NCBI GenBank assembly: GCA_964607755.1
Contig: CAZSMC010000012.1
Span: 18,068 to 82,067 of the forward strand
From: CAZSMC01 sp964607755
GTDB lineage: Bacteria > Zhuqueibacterota > Zhuqueibacteria > Residuimicrobiales > Krinioviventaceae
Direction of reading: 5' to 3'
Length of the DNA stretch: 64,000 nucleotides
The number at the start of each line of letters is the position of its first letter. The first letter of the stretch is position 1. Shown here in pieces: positions 51,873-61,529 of the stretch. The notes below the pieces were generated by a model. That model searched no databases, had not been told where the DNA came from, and was given only the letters and a program-made list of their open reading frames with translations. The position numbers and the translations under genes were made by a program.

Positions 51873-53447
51873 ATGTATGATCAAACACTGCATTGGCTGG
51901 ATTATATTGTCATACTAATTTCTCTTTTGGTTTCTCTCTATATCGGAAATCGCTTTGCCAATAAGCAGACGAGTACAAAAAATTATTACGTTGCTGGAGG
52001 TTCTATTCCTTCCTGGGCTGTTGGTCTATCCATAATGGCAACGCTTATAAGCAGTGTTACCTTTTTAGCCTATCCCGGTGAAGGGTTTAGCGATAATTGG
52101 ATCCTGCTGGTACAGGGGATTATGGTCGTTATTGTGCTAACCGGGTTAGTGTGGTTTGTAGTGCCCCTTTACAGAAAAGTAATTGGCATCAGTGCTTACG
52201 AGTATTTTGAAAAAAGGTTCGGCTTTTTAGCCCGGCTTTATAGTTCATTAGCGTTTGCATTTGCTCATGGAGCTAAAATGGGCACGGTTTTCTTTTTAAT
52301 GGGACTGGCCCTTGCCAGTTTAACCGGAATCAATACGTTTATTGTTATTTGGGTGATCGGGTTTGTGGTAATATTTATTACCTTGCGTGGGGGTATAGAA
52401 GGAGTTATATGGCTTGATGTAATACAAGGATTTTTGTTAATCGGCGGCGGTTTATTGGCAATCGCAATTATCATCTTTTCAATTGATGGCGGTATTGTTA
52501 ATCTATTTGATGTTGCGATCAAACATCAAAGAATCAGTTTTGCTCCCTATGCCTGGGATTTTACAAAACTGACATTTTTTGTGATGGTGTTTAATGGATT
52601 GTTTTATGGTATTCAAAAATACGGGACCGATCAGACGATTGTTCAAAGGTATCTGACAGCAAAATCAGAAAAAGAAGCAGAACGGGCTTCTCTGATCGGA
52701 CTGTTTGTAAGTCTGCCTGTCTGGACTTTGTTTATGTTTATTGGAACAGCATTGTTTGTATACTATAAAGCGACACCTGAATTACTGCCGGCTAATATTG
52801 CACCGGACGCTGTTTTCCCCTATTTCATTATGACACAGATTCCCGTTGGCCTGACCGGCCTCATAATCTCTGCATTGATGGCTGCATCTATTTCGAGCCT
52901 GGATTCTGATCTGAATTGCCTGTCGGCTATTGTTGTTGAAGATTATTATCTCCGCTTTAAAAAGGATGCCACAGATCAGGAAAAACTGAAATTCGGAAAA
53001 GGTGTCATTTTAGTATTTGGCTTAATAAGTTTATTAGTTGCTTCGCTCTATGTTTATTTGGGCAGTGAGGGAATACTGGGTATTATATTTGGATTATACG
53101 CTATTTTTTCTGGTGGAATAGCAGGCATATTTATTCTCGGTACATTCTCAAAAAGAGCCAACAAGCAGGGATTATACATTGCTATCCTGATTACAATACT
53201 GTTCACGGGGTATGCCGTACTGACTTCAAAAGAGTTTAACGGGATGATATTATTGGATCTGGGTAAATGGAACTTTCCACACCATGAATACATGATTGGT
53301 GTTTATTCTCATTTGATTATAGTCATCGTTGGGTATTTCGTCAGCTTTTTATTCCCCTCTGCAGAGGTTCATGAGGATTTAACGATTTATGCCTGGTGGG
53401 ATAGGAGGAAAAAATTAAATAAAAATAGTAATGAGAAAAAGGGATAA
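51873..53447 (+). CDS. Sodium:solute symporter (SSS/SLC5 family)
   Basis: A 524-residue inner-membrane transporter with about 13-14 helices. Family markers are RFANKQTSTKNYYVAGGSIP, ISSVTFLAYPGEGF near the sodium-binding helices, and SLDSDLNCLSAIVVEDYY (the SSS signature region). It likely imports a sugar or sugar acid made available by the surface enzymes. SSS members next to sialidase-like propeller genes often carry uronates or sialic acids, but specificity is not readable here. GGAG precedes ATG 51873. The reading overlaps the following fragment region only slightly. Confidence 0.92.
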   Translation: MYDQTLHWLDYIVILISLLVSLYIGNRFANKQTSTKNYYVAGGSIPSWAVGLSIMATLISSVTFLAYPGEGFSDNWILLVQGIMVVIVLTGLVWFVVPLYRKVIGISAYEYFEKRFGFLARLYSSLAFAFAHGAKMGTVFFLMGLALASLTGINTFIVIWVIGFVVIFITLRGGIEGVIWLDVIQGFLLIGGGLLAIAIIIFSIDGGIVNLFDVAIKHQRISFAPYAWDFTKLTFFVMVFNGLFYGIQKYGTDQTIVQRYLTAKSEKEAERASLIGLFVSLPVWTLFMFIGTALFVYYKATPELLPANIAPDAVFPYFIMTQIPVGLTGLIISALMAASISSLDSDLNCLSAIVVEDYYLRFKKDATDQEKLKFGKGVILVFGLISLLVASLYVYLGSEGILGIIFGLYAIFSGGIAGIFILGTFSKRANKQGLYIAILITILFTGYAVLTSKEFNGMILLDLGKWNFPHHEYMIGVYSHLIIVIVGYFVSFLFPSAEVHEDLTIYAWWDRRKKLNKNSNEKKG

Positions 53448-53451
53448 TAAA

Positions 53452-53718
53452 ATGAAACATATATATCGTATTGGGAGAAAAAGACTGTCTGATATTTATA
53501 ACATCACGTATTCAAGATACAGCTCTGATAATGGTAGATCTTGGAGCGATGAGTTTATCATTCGAGATGATTTTTTTACCAGTGAAAATAAAGATATGAA
53601 AGATTTAGGATATCCACGATTGATTCAAAATCAAGATGGAGATGTGGTAGCTATTTATTATTGGGCCACCAGAACAAATCCGGAACAGCACTTGGCGGTT
53701 TCCGTCTGGACGCCCTGA
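53452..53718 (+). pseudogene. C-terminal fragment of a sialidase-like (BNR) propeller protein
   Basis: An 88-codon frame beginning MKHIYRIGRKRLSDIYN carries a BNR-type blade (YSSDNGRSWSDEFI) and the typical end of exo-sialidase-like propellers (DLGYPRLIQNQDGDVVAIYYW, here split, then AVSVWTP). The front three quarters of the domain and any signal peptide are missing. It begins four bases after the SSS stop and ends at a proper stop. I regard it as the tail left by a deletion in a once complete secreted gene. Confidence 0.68.
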
Positions 53719-53811
53719 AAATTAATTAAACGATATTACAGGTTAAGAATTACTAAAGACGAACAATTTCTTGTTTAATATTCAAATGATCACAACTCTC
53801 AATTCAATCTT

Positions 53812-55131
53812 ATGACTACCTTTATTTATTTAATTATTATTTTAACCTTTGTTGTCATTGCCATAGCAAAATACAAATTGCATCCCTTTATATCCTTGCT
53901 CTTAGCTTCTTTGCTCATTGGCTTTTTATCCGGACTTGACGCAAAGCTTATTATTGAGTCAATAGAGAAGGGGTTTGGCGATACATTAAAGGGCATCGGG
54001 ATTATTATTGTATTTGGCGCAATCATTGGTCAGTATCTGGAAAAAAGCGGCGGCACCAAAACTATTGCGGAAACCCTGTTACGAACGATCGGTGAAAAAA
54101 AATCTCCGCTTGTGATGAGTTTTACCGGATTTCTTGTATCAATTCCGGTCTTTTGCGATTCCGGGTTTATTATTCTTTCATCCCTGAACAAAGCAATTAG
54201 CAAAAAAACAGGAATATCGCTAACCGTGCTGAGTGTCGCCTTGTCGACAGGTTTATATGCAACGCATGTTTTTGTGCCGCCAACTCCGGGACCTCTGGCG
54301 GCTGCGGCAGCCTTGGGGGCAGATATCGGCCTGGTGATTCTTTTGGGCTTAATTGTGGCAATCCCTTCGGCTTTGGCAGGTCTGTTTTGGGCAAAGTATT
54401 TTGGGAAAAAATACAAGGTGGTACCCGGTACGATCGAAACGCAAAAAAAAGACCGTATCTTGCCTTCCAGATTACTTTCATTTGCTCCTATTATCATTCC
54501 TATAATCCTGATCGCCTGCAAGTCTATTGCTGATTATCCGACACAGCCTCTGGGTGATAATGCGATCTATAAATTTGTCAGTTTTATCGGAGATCCGCTG
54601 ATTGCATTATTTATCGCGGTTTTTATTGCATTTTTCTTAAAAGGAATGAAAACCCCCGGTACCCATGCACATTGGATCACTGAAGGTTTGAGAAATGCGG
54701 GAGTCATAATCCTGATCACAGGAGCTGGTGGTGCATTTGGAAATGTCTTGAGAACTACTGATTTGGGAGAATATTTAGGCAATACGTTGTCACATTGGCA
54801 TGCTGGATTATTTCTTCCCTTTCTAATCGCGGCAATATTAAAATCATCCCAGGGTTCGTCAACGGTTTCGATTATTACTACTGCAGCCATTGTATCACCA
54901 CTGCTGGGTTCGTTGAATATGGATGGGGAGATCGCCAAAGCTTTAACAGTTTTAGCGATCGGGGCAGGTGCAATGACAGTTTCTCATATGAATGACAGTT
55001 ATTTTTGGGTTGTATCACAGTTTTCTGATATGGATACACAAACTGCATTAAAAACACATACCATAGCAACGTTGCTGCAAGGTCTGGTCGGTATCATATT
55101 GATTTTGCTTTTATCATTAATTCTATTATAA
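53812..55131 (+). CDS. GntP-family gluconate/acid-sugar:H+ permease
   Basis: A 439-residue membrane carrier with about 12 or more helices. GntP motifs include GFGDTLKGIGIIIVFGAIIG (partly), IPVFCDSGFIIL, HVFVPPTPGPLAAA and AAILKSSQGSSTVS. The family moves gluconate, idonate and similar sugar acids. This fits an acid-sugar breakdown locus with the DUF1537 kinase and PdxA2-type enzyme. The carrier is the second permease beside the SSS symporter, so two different acids or sizes may be imported. Confidence 0.93.
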   Translation: MTTFIYLIIILTFVVIAIAKYKLHPFISLLLASLLIGFLSGLDAKLIIESIEKGFGDTLKGIGIIIVFGAIIGQYLEKSGGTKTIAETLLRTIGEKKSPLVMSFTGFLVSIPVFCDSGFIILSSLNKAISKKTGISLTVLSVALSTGLYATHVFVPPTPGPLAAAAALGADIGLVILLGLIVAIPSALAGLFWAKYFGKKYKVVPGTIETQKKDRILPSRLLSFAPIIIPIILIACKSIADYPTQPLGDNAIYKFVSFIGDPLIALFIAVFIAFFLKGMKTPGTHAHWITEGLRNAGVIILITGAGGAFGNVLRTTDLGEYLGNTLSHWHAGLFLPFLIAAILKSSQGSSTVSIITTAAIVSPLLGSLNMDGEIAKALTVLAIGAGAMTVSHMNDSYFWVVSQFSDMDTQTALKTHTIATLLQGLVGIILILLLSLILL

Positions 55132-55164
55132 CCAAATGAACCAATTAAAACTTGAAGGATAATT

Positions 55165-57120
55165 ATGATTTATAAAATAATGTTACTAGTCATGTTTCTG
55201 GTTTCTGCTTTATTAGCACAGCAAAAGATGCCACCTTCAGTGGACGAATCAAAAGATGAACCCATTGTTTATTCGGGTAAACGAAAAGTAGATAAATGCT
55301 TTTTTGACGGCAAATTGCCGCATGCGGTCGGAGTGCATCAATATCAAGTGGTGCGGGCCAACCGTAATAATCCTCCAGGTAGAGGCGGAGTAGGATATAC
55401 CTACAATCATCAGCCTTATCTGGCATATTGGAACAGTAAATTCTATTATCAATATTTATCCGGATTGTATCAGGAGCACACACCACCGACCCGAACCTCT
55501 ATTGTTACGTCTAAAGACGGCGTAAAATGGAATAAACCGGTTGTTGTTTTTCCTGTTTACAAACTTCCCGAAATTAAAAGGGATGATATTCACGTGCCTA
55601 AAGGCATGCCCGCAGTTATGCATCAACGCATGGGATTTTATGTCGCTCCGAACGGGAAACTGTTAACATCGGGATTCTATAGCTATTGCGAAAATCCGCA
55701 GCATTCTCCGAATGTCGGCAATGGTTTGGGACGAGTTGTCAGAGAAATCAAAACAGATGGGTCGCTAGGTCCAATTTATTTTATCAGATACAATAGACAT
55801 GCCGGTTTCAATGAAAGCAATACAAAATATCCGTTCTATAAGGAAAGCGATGATTCGGCATTTCTCGCGGCATGTGATTCTCTTCTTACAAACAAACTGA
55901 TGATTATGCAGTGGTGGGAAGAAGATCGAGCCAAAGATGGTTTTTACCCAATTGATCCCGGCGATATTGAAAATACTTTTCTTTTTCATCAAAAGATAAC
56001 AACCTCCAAAGGAGCTGGCAAGGCATTTGTTTGGTATACACGACCCGATGATGTTGTGGTTGGTTTGTGGAAAAATCAGTACGCTGCCTTGACGACTGAT
56101 AACGGTGATACCTGGACAGCGATCACAAAAAACAAAACCTTGATGACTGCCGGCTCTAAAACATGGGCGCAGAAAACAGATGACGGCAAATATGCACTTG
56201 TCCATAATCAGTCGCCTACCAGAAGAAACCGTTTTCCAATGGTTGTGATGACAAGCAGAGACGGATACGAGTTTACAGATATGTTATGTATCAGCGGAGA
56301 GGTGCCGCCTCAACGATATACTGGTTTGAATAAAAATTATGGTCCTCAGTATTTTCGCGGTATCGCTGAAGGAAACGGCAATGCCCCCGGTGACAAAATG
56401 TGGGTGGTGTTCAGTAACAACAAGGAAGATATGTGGATTGCCAATATAACAACACCCATAACCGGTATAGTTACTGCCGATGTGAACGAGAATTTCAACT
56501 CGGTTACGACGGCGGACGAATTGAATGCCTGGAATATTTATTCTCCGCAATGGGCACCCGTCGAGATCGTCAATGATTTATACGGCATAAATAAAGTCTT
56601 ACAGCTAAAAGATGAAGACCCTTATGATTATGCAAAAGTTGAAAAAATATTCCCAGAGCGGAAACATATCGAAATCAGTTTTAAAATCTATCCCTACAGC
56701 GTTAGACTCGGCAAAGCATTAGAAATCGAAGTTCAGAGCGTAACCGGGGAGCGAGCATTAAGATTGCGCTTTGATCATGATAATGTCCGTTTTGATTTAA
56801 ATGACATTGAACTGGAGGGCGTTGATGTAATACCGCTCACATGGCATAAAATCAGGCTTGTTCTTAATTGCGATTCACAATCCTATGATTTTTATCTCGA
56901 TGAAAAACTTGCAAAAAAAGCCATTGAATTTGGTGAGCCTGTTAAAAAGGCAAACCGTATAGTATTTCGAACAGGACCCTATAGAAACTTTGTACCCGCT
57001 GATTACATAGATGGTTATCCAAATGCGGTTGGTTTGTTCGATGAAGATGTGCCATTTCCCGGACAAAAAGTAAGCCCCATTATTTACTGGATTGATGATT
57101 TTGTGACAAAGAGCAATTAA
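55165..57120 (+). CDS. Secreted beta-propeller protein (sialidase/polysaccharide-lyase-like) with C-terminal beta-sandwich
   Basis: A 651-residue exported protein (signal peptide MIYKIMLLVMFLVSALLA). Residues about 60-440 form a propeller-type region with BNR-like blades (TSKDGVKWNKPVVV, TTDNGDTWTAI, TSRDGYEFTDM) and conserved-looking YNHQPYLAYWNSKFYY and WAQKTDDGKYALVHNQSP. The C-terminal ~190 residues look like a LamG/DUF1080-type sandwich. Propeller-fold lyases such as ulvan lyases (PL24/PL25) have similar NH-x-P and blade motifs, so a lyase role on a uronate-containing glycan is possible. I cannot confirm the family. AAGGA precedes the ATG. Confidence 0.68.
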   Translation: MIYKIMLLVMFLVSALLAQQKMPPSVDESKDEPIVYSGKRKVDKCFFDGKLPHAVGVHQYQVVRANRNNPPGRGGVGYTYNHQPYLAYWNSKFYYQYLSGLYQEHTPPTRTSIVTSKDGVKWNKPVVVFPVYKLPEIKRDDIHVPKGMPAVMHQRMGFYVAPNGKLLTSGFYSYCENPQHSPNVGNGLGRVVREIKTDGSLGPIYFIRYNRHAGFNESNTKYPFYKESDDSAFLAACDSLLTNKLMIMQWWEEDRAKDGFYPIDPGDIENTFLFHQKITTSKGAGKAFVWYTRPDDVVVGLWKNQYAALTTDNGDTWTAITKNKTLMTAGSKTWAQKTDDGKYALVHNQSPTRRNRFPMVVMTSRDGYEFTDMLCISGEVPPQRYTGLNKNYGPQYFRGIAEGNGNAPGDKMWVVFSNNKEDMWIANITTPITGIVTADVNENFNSVTTADELNAWNIYSPQWAPVEIVNDLYGINKVLQLKDEDPYDYAKVEKIFPERKHIEISFKIYPYSVRLGKALEIEVQSVTGERALRLRFDHDNVRFDLNDIELEGVDVIPLTWHKIRLVLNCDSQSYDFYLDEKLAKKAIEFGEPVKKANRIVFRTGPYRNFVPADYIDGYPNAVGLFDEDVPFPGQKVSPIIYWIDDFVTKSN

Positions 57121-57177
57121 AAATTCAAAATCAACACAATTGTCAGAATTAAGGAAATTATATACAGAGGAAAAGTA

Positions 57178-58002
57178 ATGATTAACAGATATTACAAAGA
57201 CGGTGAGAAGCTTGATGTCGCCGGTTTAAACGAAATTACAGTTTTAATCGATAGAAGCGAAACGGAACTGACAGAAGTTGGGCACAACTGCTGGCGCCCC
57301 AAACTTGATGGGCCTCCGCATAAACATAATGATAAAGATCAGATATTTTATGTTACTGGTGGTGAAGGAATAGTGAAAGTGAGGGGAAAAAAGTTCGACG
57401 TAACAAAGGGCAACCTTGTTTATGTACCTGCCGGCATTCTGCATCAAACAATAACCACAAGCGATATACCCTTGTGCTATATGCTTTTTAATATATTCAA
57501 TAATCGTGAGAAGGAAGGACACAGAACATTCAAAGATCACATAGAAAAAGTCAAAGAAATCAGGAGAAGACAAGCTGATTCCGGACAAGCCGATTTTGAC
57601 GATAAGGAAAAATTGAACAAAACAAAGTCTCTGAAATATATCAAAGATAGTACTTTAGAAAAACGATATGATTTTGGATCATACTATGCAATTTTGTTAC
57701 TTGATCGGAAAGAGACCAATAAATGTGAGTTAACAATAGTTGGATGGCCCGCGAGGCAGAAAGGATCAGGGGTTGTCGATAAAGCAATTGAACAAACATT
57801 CTTTGTATTGGATGGCAAAGGCCGGGTAACAGTTGGTCATGAAACTGAAAATGTAAAGCCAGGAAATGTGCTTTTTGTTCCACGAAATACCTCGCATATC
57901 ATCGAAACATTTGATGAAGAGTTAGTATATATGCGTCTAAAGGCATTGGTAATTCCTGGAACTGATCAAAGTTTTAAAGTGATGTACAATCGTGTTATAT
58001 AA
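57178..58002 (+). CDS. Bicupin protein
   Basis: A 274-residue cytoplasmic protein with two cupin barrels. The N-terminal one has metal-type residues GPPHKHNDKDQIFYVTGG and a following PAGILHQ histidine. The C-terminal one keeps the fold (EQTFFVLDGKGRVTVGHE, VPRNTSHII) but lacks the HxH pair. A charged helix region (about 115-155) joins them. Bicupins in glycan loci often bind or isomerise uronate products (KdgF/KduI-like) but a catalytic role is only a guess. No signal peptide. AGAGG precedes the start. Confidence 0.8.
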   Translation: MINRYYKDGEKLDVAGLNEITVLIDRSETELTEVGHNCWRPKLDGPPHKHNDKDQIFYVTGGEGIVKVRGKKFDVTKGNLVYVPAGILHQTITTSDIPLCYMLFNIFNNREKEGHRTFKDHIEKVKEIRRRQADSGQADFDDKEKLNKTKSLKYIKDSTLEKRYDFGSYYAILLLDRKETNKCELTIVGWPARQKGSGVVDKAIEQTFFVLDGKGRVTVGHETENVKPGNVLFVPRNTSHIIETFDEELVYMRLKALVIPGTDQSFKVMYNRVI

Positions 58003-58086
58003 AGGATGCAACCCTGAAATCCGAAACCGTAAGAACGAAAGGATAATAAATAATCCTGTTTTAAGCCAGACCTTGAGGTTATAACT

Positions 58087-58992
58087 ATGTTCAAACAAAA
58101 TAAAAAATTTGCCCTAGTTGCATTATTTTTTATTTCCGCACTCTGGTTATTTTATGCATGCGAAAACAAACCAGATGCAAGTAAAGTCTTTGATAAAGAC
58201 TATTCGCTGCTCATTCTCAGTGATATTCATATCAGCAATGATGAGACAAAAGATCAGCGTCTGATTGATATGATCAGCGCTGTCAATGATGGAATGTTTG
58301 AAAACCTGGACATGCTTATAATAACCGGCGATGCGGTATCAAGCTTTCAACGTTTCAGAGATGAAGGGGATTTGCCTGGAAATCAAAGGGCGGAAAAATT
58401 TATAAACATAATAAGCCAGATTGCAATACCCTGGCATATCGCACTCGGAAACCATGATTATAAGATTGACAGCGACCGGGATTCCGACGCCCCTTTTTCA
58501 TTTCAAGATATTGATACCATGGAAGTGTTATGGCATGAGTTGGCAGATATTGAACCCTATTATGCGATTGAACATAAAGGATGGAATTTATTGTTTCTCA
58601 ACAGTATGCGTGGAAGATATCTCGATCGGTTTTTTGATGACCAGCAAATGCAGTGGTTGAAAAACGAATTGCAAAAAGGGCTGCCTGTCCTTCTCTTTTT
58701 CCATCATCCTGTCGAAACGGATCATATAAAAATACGGAGTAAGCCAAAAGACATTATTACGCCAAAAATAGAACCGGAATTTTTCTCACTGGCTGACGCT
58801 CATAAAGAGCAAATTAAAGGAATCTTTGTCGGTCATGCTCATCGGTGGGTGAAAGATGAACTTTTTGCAACGATTCCGGTCTATCTAACGGATTCATTTG
58901 CCGATAATCAAAAAAGTCCATTCCGCCTGATTGATATTGATACAACAAAGAATTCAATACACGTAACCCGACAGGAGTTTATAAAGAATTGA
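58087..58992 (+). CDS. Metallophosphoesterase lipoprotein
   Basis: A 301-residue calcineurin-type phosphoesterase anchored as a lipoprotein: signal helix then LFYAC with Cys25. Metal-site motifs are all present: LSDIHIS (D-x-H), ITGDAVSS, LGNHDY, FFHHP and VGHAHRW. It therefore should hydrolyse phosphate esters or diesters in the periplasm or at the surface. Its place between a bicupin and glycan-active propeller proteins suggests removal of phosphate from a glycan or nucleotide, but the substrate is open. Confidence 0.88.
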   Translation: MFKQNKKFALVALFFISALWLFYACENKPDASKVFDKDYSLLILSDIHISNDETKDQRLIDMISAVNDGMFENLDMLIITGDAVSSFQRFRDEGDLPGNQRAEKFINIISQIAIPWHIALGNHDYKIDSDRDSDAPFSFQDIDTMEVLWHELADIEPYYAIEHKGWNLLFLNSMRGRYLDRFFDDQQMQWLKNELQKGLPVLLFFHHPVETDHIKIRSKPKDIITPKIEPEFFSLADAHKEQIKGIFVGHAHRWVKDELFATIPVYLTDSFADNQKSPFRLIDIDTTKNSIHVTRQEFIKN

Positions 58993-59061
58993 GGTATTTT
59001 GTTATAAAGGTCAAATTATGAGTGCGGCAAGTAACGCCAACTATTGGAAAGGAATCATATT

Positions 59062-61509
59062 ATGTCTACTCGACAAAAAATCACGGTTTTTTTTCTAGTC
59101 GGAATTCTGTTCATGTTGACGACCAGCAGCAATTCCCGGGAAACCGATAAAAGCACAATCGCTTTCTGGCCATTCGATGAACAGCAGGGGATTTATCCGA
59201 GTTGTGTTCTGTCTGATTTATCTGACAATGATTATCCCCTGGCGCTTGGTTTGGGCGGGAAAATTGTGAACGGTAAATTCGGAAATGCCTTGCTACCGGT
59301 CGGACAAGCAGAGTTTGATTATGTAGAGATTGAAGGAATGGTGAGATTCGGCATGACCCAACTGCCCGTACCTGATGGGCGGAGTGTAGAGCCGATGTCC
59401 TGGTTCAATGCCGATTTTGCCGCTTTAATGACAAGTGGAGAAACTCATCTCCGCAAACAGGTCGGTTTTCCCCAGGTTACTCGAACAGATTTAAATCTCG
59501 GTGATTTTGACTGGACTGTGGAATTCTGGTTTTACCCATCGCGCAAGACTGACGAAAACGGAACAGTCTTTGAGATAGGGACAGGACGCAGGGGTGAGAA
59601 CCGGATTTATACTACATTGAAACTTAACCGGGATATAGGCCAATTTATTTTTTATAATCAACCGAGCGGAACTCTGATCGAGATACCTTCATCGCTTGAA
59701 TCGGACGCATGGCAGCATCTTGCGTTTGTATATGATTCAAGAGAAAACCAATTGACTTATTTTGTCAATGGAAAGATGATCAGCCTGAAGAATTCTGAAG
59801 CGTTAAAGCAGCTGCCGGTGGGTGAAGAGGATTACATGAGTGTGGGAAGAAACGGTCTGTGGAAGGAACCCCTTCAAGGCAGGATTGATGAATTGAGGTT
59901 TTCTCAAGGTATGATATATCCGGACAAATTCACGCCCCCCAAAAGTTTCTCCTACCTGCATGATCTGGAAAGAACAAATAATTTGATTGCCGGTCCCGAA
60001 CTGTTATTCGATGGTGAAAAACTTGATCAACCCATCAAACTGAGCTCTCGAAAACATCTTTTTATTGATGATGCCATTCTTGAAACAACCGGAGACGCTG
60101 AGTTTGTAGTCAATCCTCCCCGCATGGAAGAAATTGTTTTAACAAATATCAAGGGACATTTTCGAAAACATCTCAGTGTTGTTGAAGATAAAGATGGAAA
60201 TATTCGTATCTATACCACGGTTGAGGATGACTATTTGGCTGTATGGATTTCAAAAGATGGAGTTCATTTTACAGCGCCCGATTTGCCGAACGGTCACTAT
60301 AAAGGTCATACCAATATTGTTCTGCATAAGAATGTGGGCATGGGGATCGTCTTTCTGGATCCCAATGCGCCTGATGATGAACGCTGGAAGTATATAAGCG
60401 ACTATCACCGCAGGGCTGTTTCCATATTTTATTCCAAAGACGGTTTGAGTTTTGAACGTTATAAACAGCCTGTGCTTCCGTTCCGTTCGGGCTCGCAGGC
60501 CAATATTTATTATGATGATCAAAAACAGGTCTATACGACATTCCACCGATCAGATTTCGGCCGCACCCGGACCGGGGATACTCAGCGTGACTTTGTGATG
60601 ACGGAAACAAAAGATTTATTAAAACCCTGGCCGTTCACTCCTCTGACTCCGGCTGAAACAAAAAAAAGAGCCGAGGGGAAACGGATTGCTGAATACAGTC
60701 CCTGGTATCTTGATAACGGTCCTCTGACTCCCGGCGGTTTCTCTTTGGAATACCCCTGGATTTTTTCGCCAATCGACAGCCTGGATCCGCGGGAAACGGA
60801 TGTTTATATTCCCAAAGCTCATAAATACCCGTGGGCACCGGATACGTATGTGGCTTTTCCTGTGATGTATTTTCATTATGAGGAATCATTACCGGAAGAA
60901 AGAAGTATCCTTTTCGAGGAAAGCAGGCAGCTCGGCTCCGGGCCGCTTGAAACTCAATTTTCGGCAAGCCGCAACGGCGTTGACTGGCAACGATATCCAA
61001 GACCCGCATATGTCGGCATCGGCAGACATCAGGGGATTGATTTTGTAACCGCTTATATCGCCTACGGCATGGTAAAACGTGAGAATCAAATCTGGCAATA
61101 TGTGTTCTGTGAACCGCATTATCATGCGCCCTGGGTAAAGTATGATGATAAGAGATCCGTGATCAGACTGGTTCAGAGACTTGACGGTTTTGTGTCACTC
61201 GATTCTCCTTATGAGAAAGAGACAACGGTTATCACAAAACCTTTGATTTTTAAAGGCAACAGACTTGTCATCAATATTGATACTGAAGCGACGGGCTATG
61301 CACAAGTCGGATTTTTGGATGAAAATGGAACCCCAATTGAAGGATTCGGCGTTGATGAATGCGTTTATATCAACGGAGATTTTCTGGAAAAAGAAGTCGA
61401 GTGGATGCAGAAAGGTAAAAATATATCCGAGCTCGCCGGCAAAACGGTACAGCTTGTTCTCAAGATGAGAGGCTCAAAATTATACGCGCTGCAGTTTACA
61501 AATAAATAA
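59062..61509 (+). CDS. Secreted LamG plus five-bladed-propeller protein, copy 1
   Basis: An 815-residue exported protein starting at ATG 59062 (AAAGGA upstream; ATG 59044 is less likely). After the signal peptide, a LamG/concanavalin-like domain covers about residues 30-270 (FDWTVEFWFYPSR, WQHLAFVYDSRENQ, GRIDELRFS). A GH32/GH43-like propeller region follows (KHLFIDDAILETTGD, FLDPNAPDDERWKYI, KYPWAPDTYVAFPVMYF). The end is a beta-sandwich (LVINIDTEATGYAQVGFLD, GSKLYALQFTNK). This architecture is common in Planctomycetes and FCB glycan loci, usually unnamed. It probably binds or cleaves a polysaccharide. It is a tandem paralogue of the next gene. Confidence 0.72.
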   Translation: MSTRQKITVFFLVGILFMLTTSSNSRETDKSTIAFWPFDEQQGIYPSCVLSDLSDNDYPLALGLGGKIVNGKFGNALLPVGQAEFDYVEIEGMVRFGMTQLPVPDGRSVEPMSWFNADFAALMTSGETHLRKQVGFPQVTRTDLNLGDFDWTVEFWFYPSRKTDENGTVFEIGTGRRGENRIYTTLKLNRDIGQFIFYNQPSGTLIEIPSSLESDAWQHLAFVYDSRENQLTYFVNGKMISLKNSEALKQLPVGEEDYMSVGRNGLWKEPLQGRIDELRFSQGMIYPDKFTPPKSFSYLHDLERTNNLIAGPELLFDGEKLDQPIKLSSRKHLFIDDAILETTGDAEFVVNPPRMEEIVLTNIKGHFRKHLSVVEDKDGNIRIYTTVEDDYLAVWISKDGVHFTAPDLPNGHYKGHTNIVLHKNVGMGIVFLDPNAPDDERWKYISDYHRRAVSIFYSKDGLSFERYKQPVLPFRSGSQANIYYDDQKQVYTTFHRSDFGRTRTGDTQRDFVMTETKDLLKPWPFTPLTPAETKKRAEGKRIAEYSPWYLDNGPLTPGGFSLEYPWIFSPIDSLDPRETDVYIPKAHKYPWAPDTYVAFPVMYFHYEESLPEERSILFEESRQLGSGPLETQFSASRNGVDWQRYPRPAYVGIGRHQGIDFVTAYIAYGMVKRENQIWQYVFCEPHYHAPWVKYDDKRSVIRLVQRLDGFVSLDSPYEKETTVITKPLIFKGNRLVINIDTEATGYAQVGFLDENGTPIEGFGVDECVYINGDFLEKEVEWMQKGKNISELAGKTVQLVLKMRGSKLYALQFTNK

Positions 61510-61529
61510 TCTGAAAGAGAGGTCTGAAT

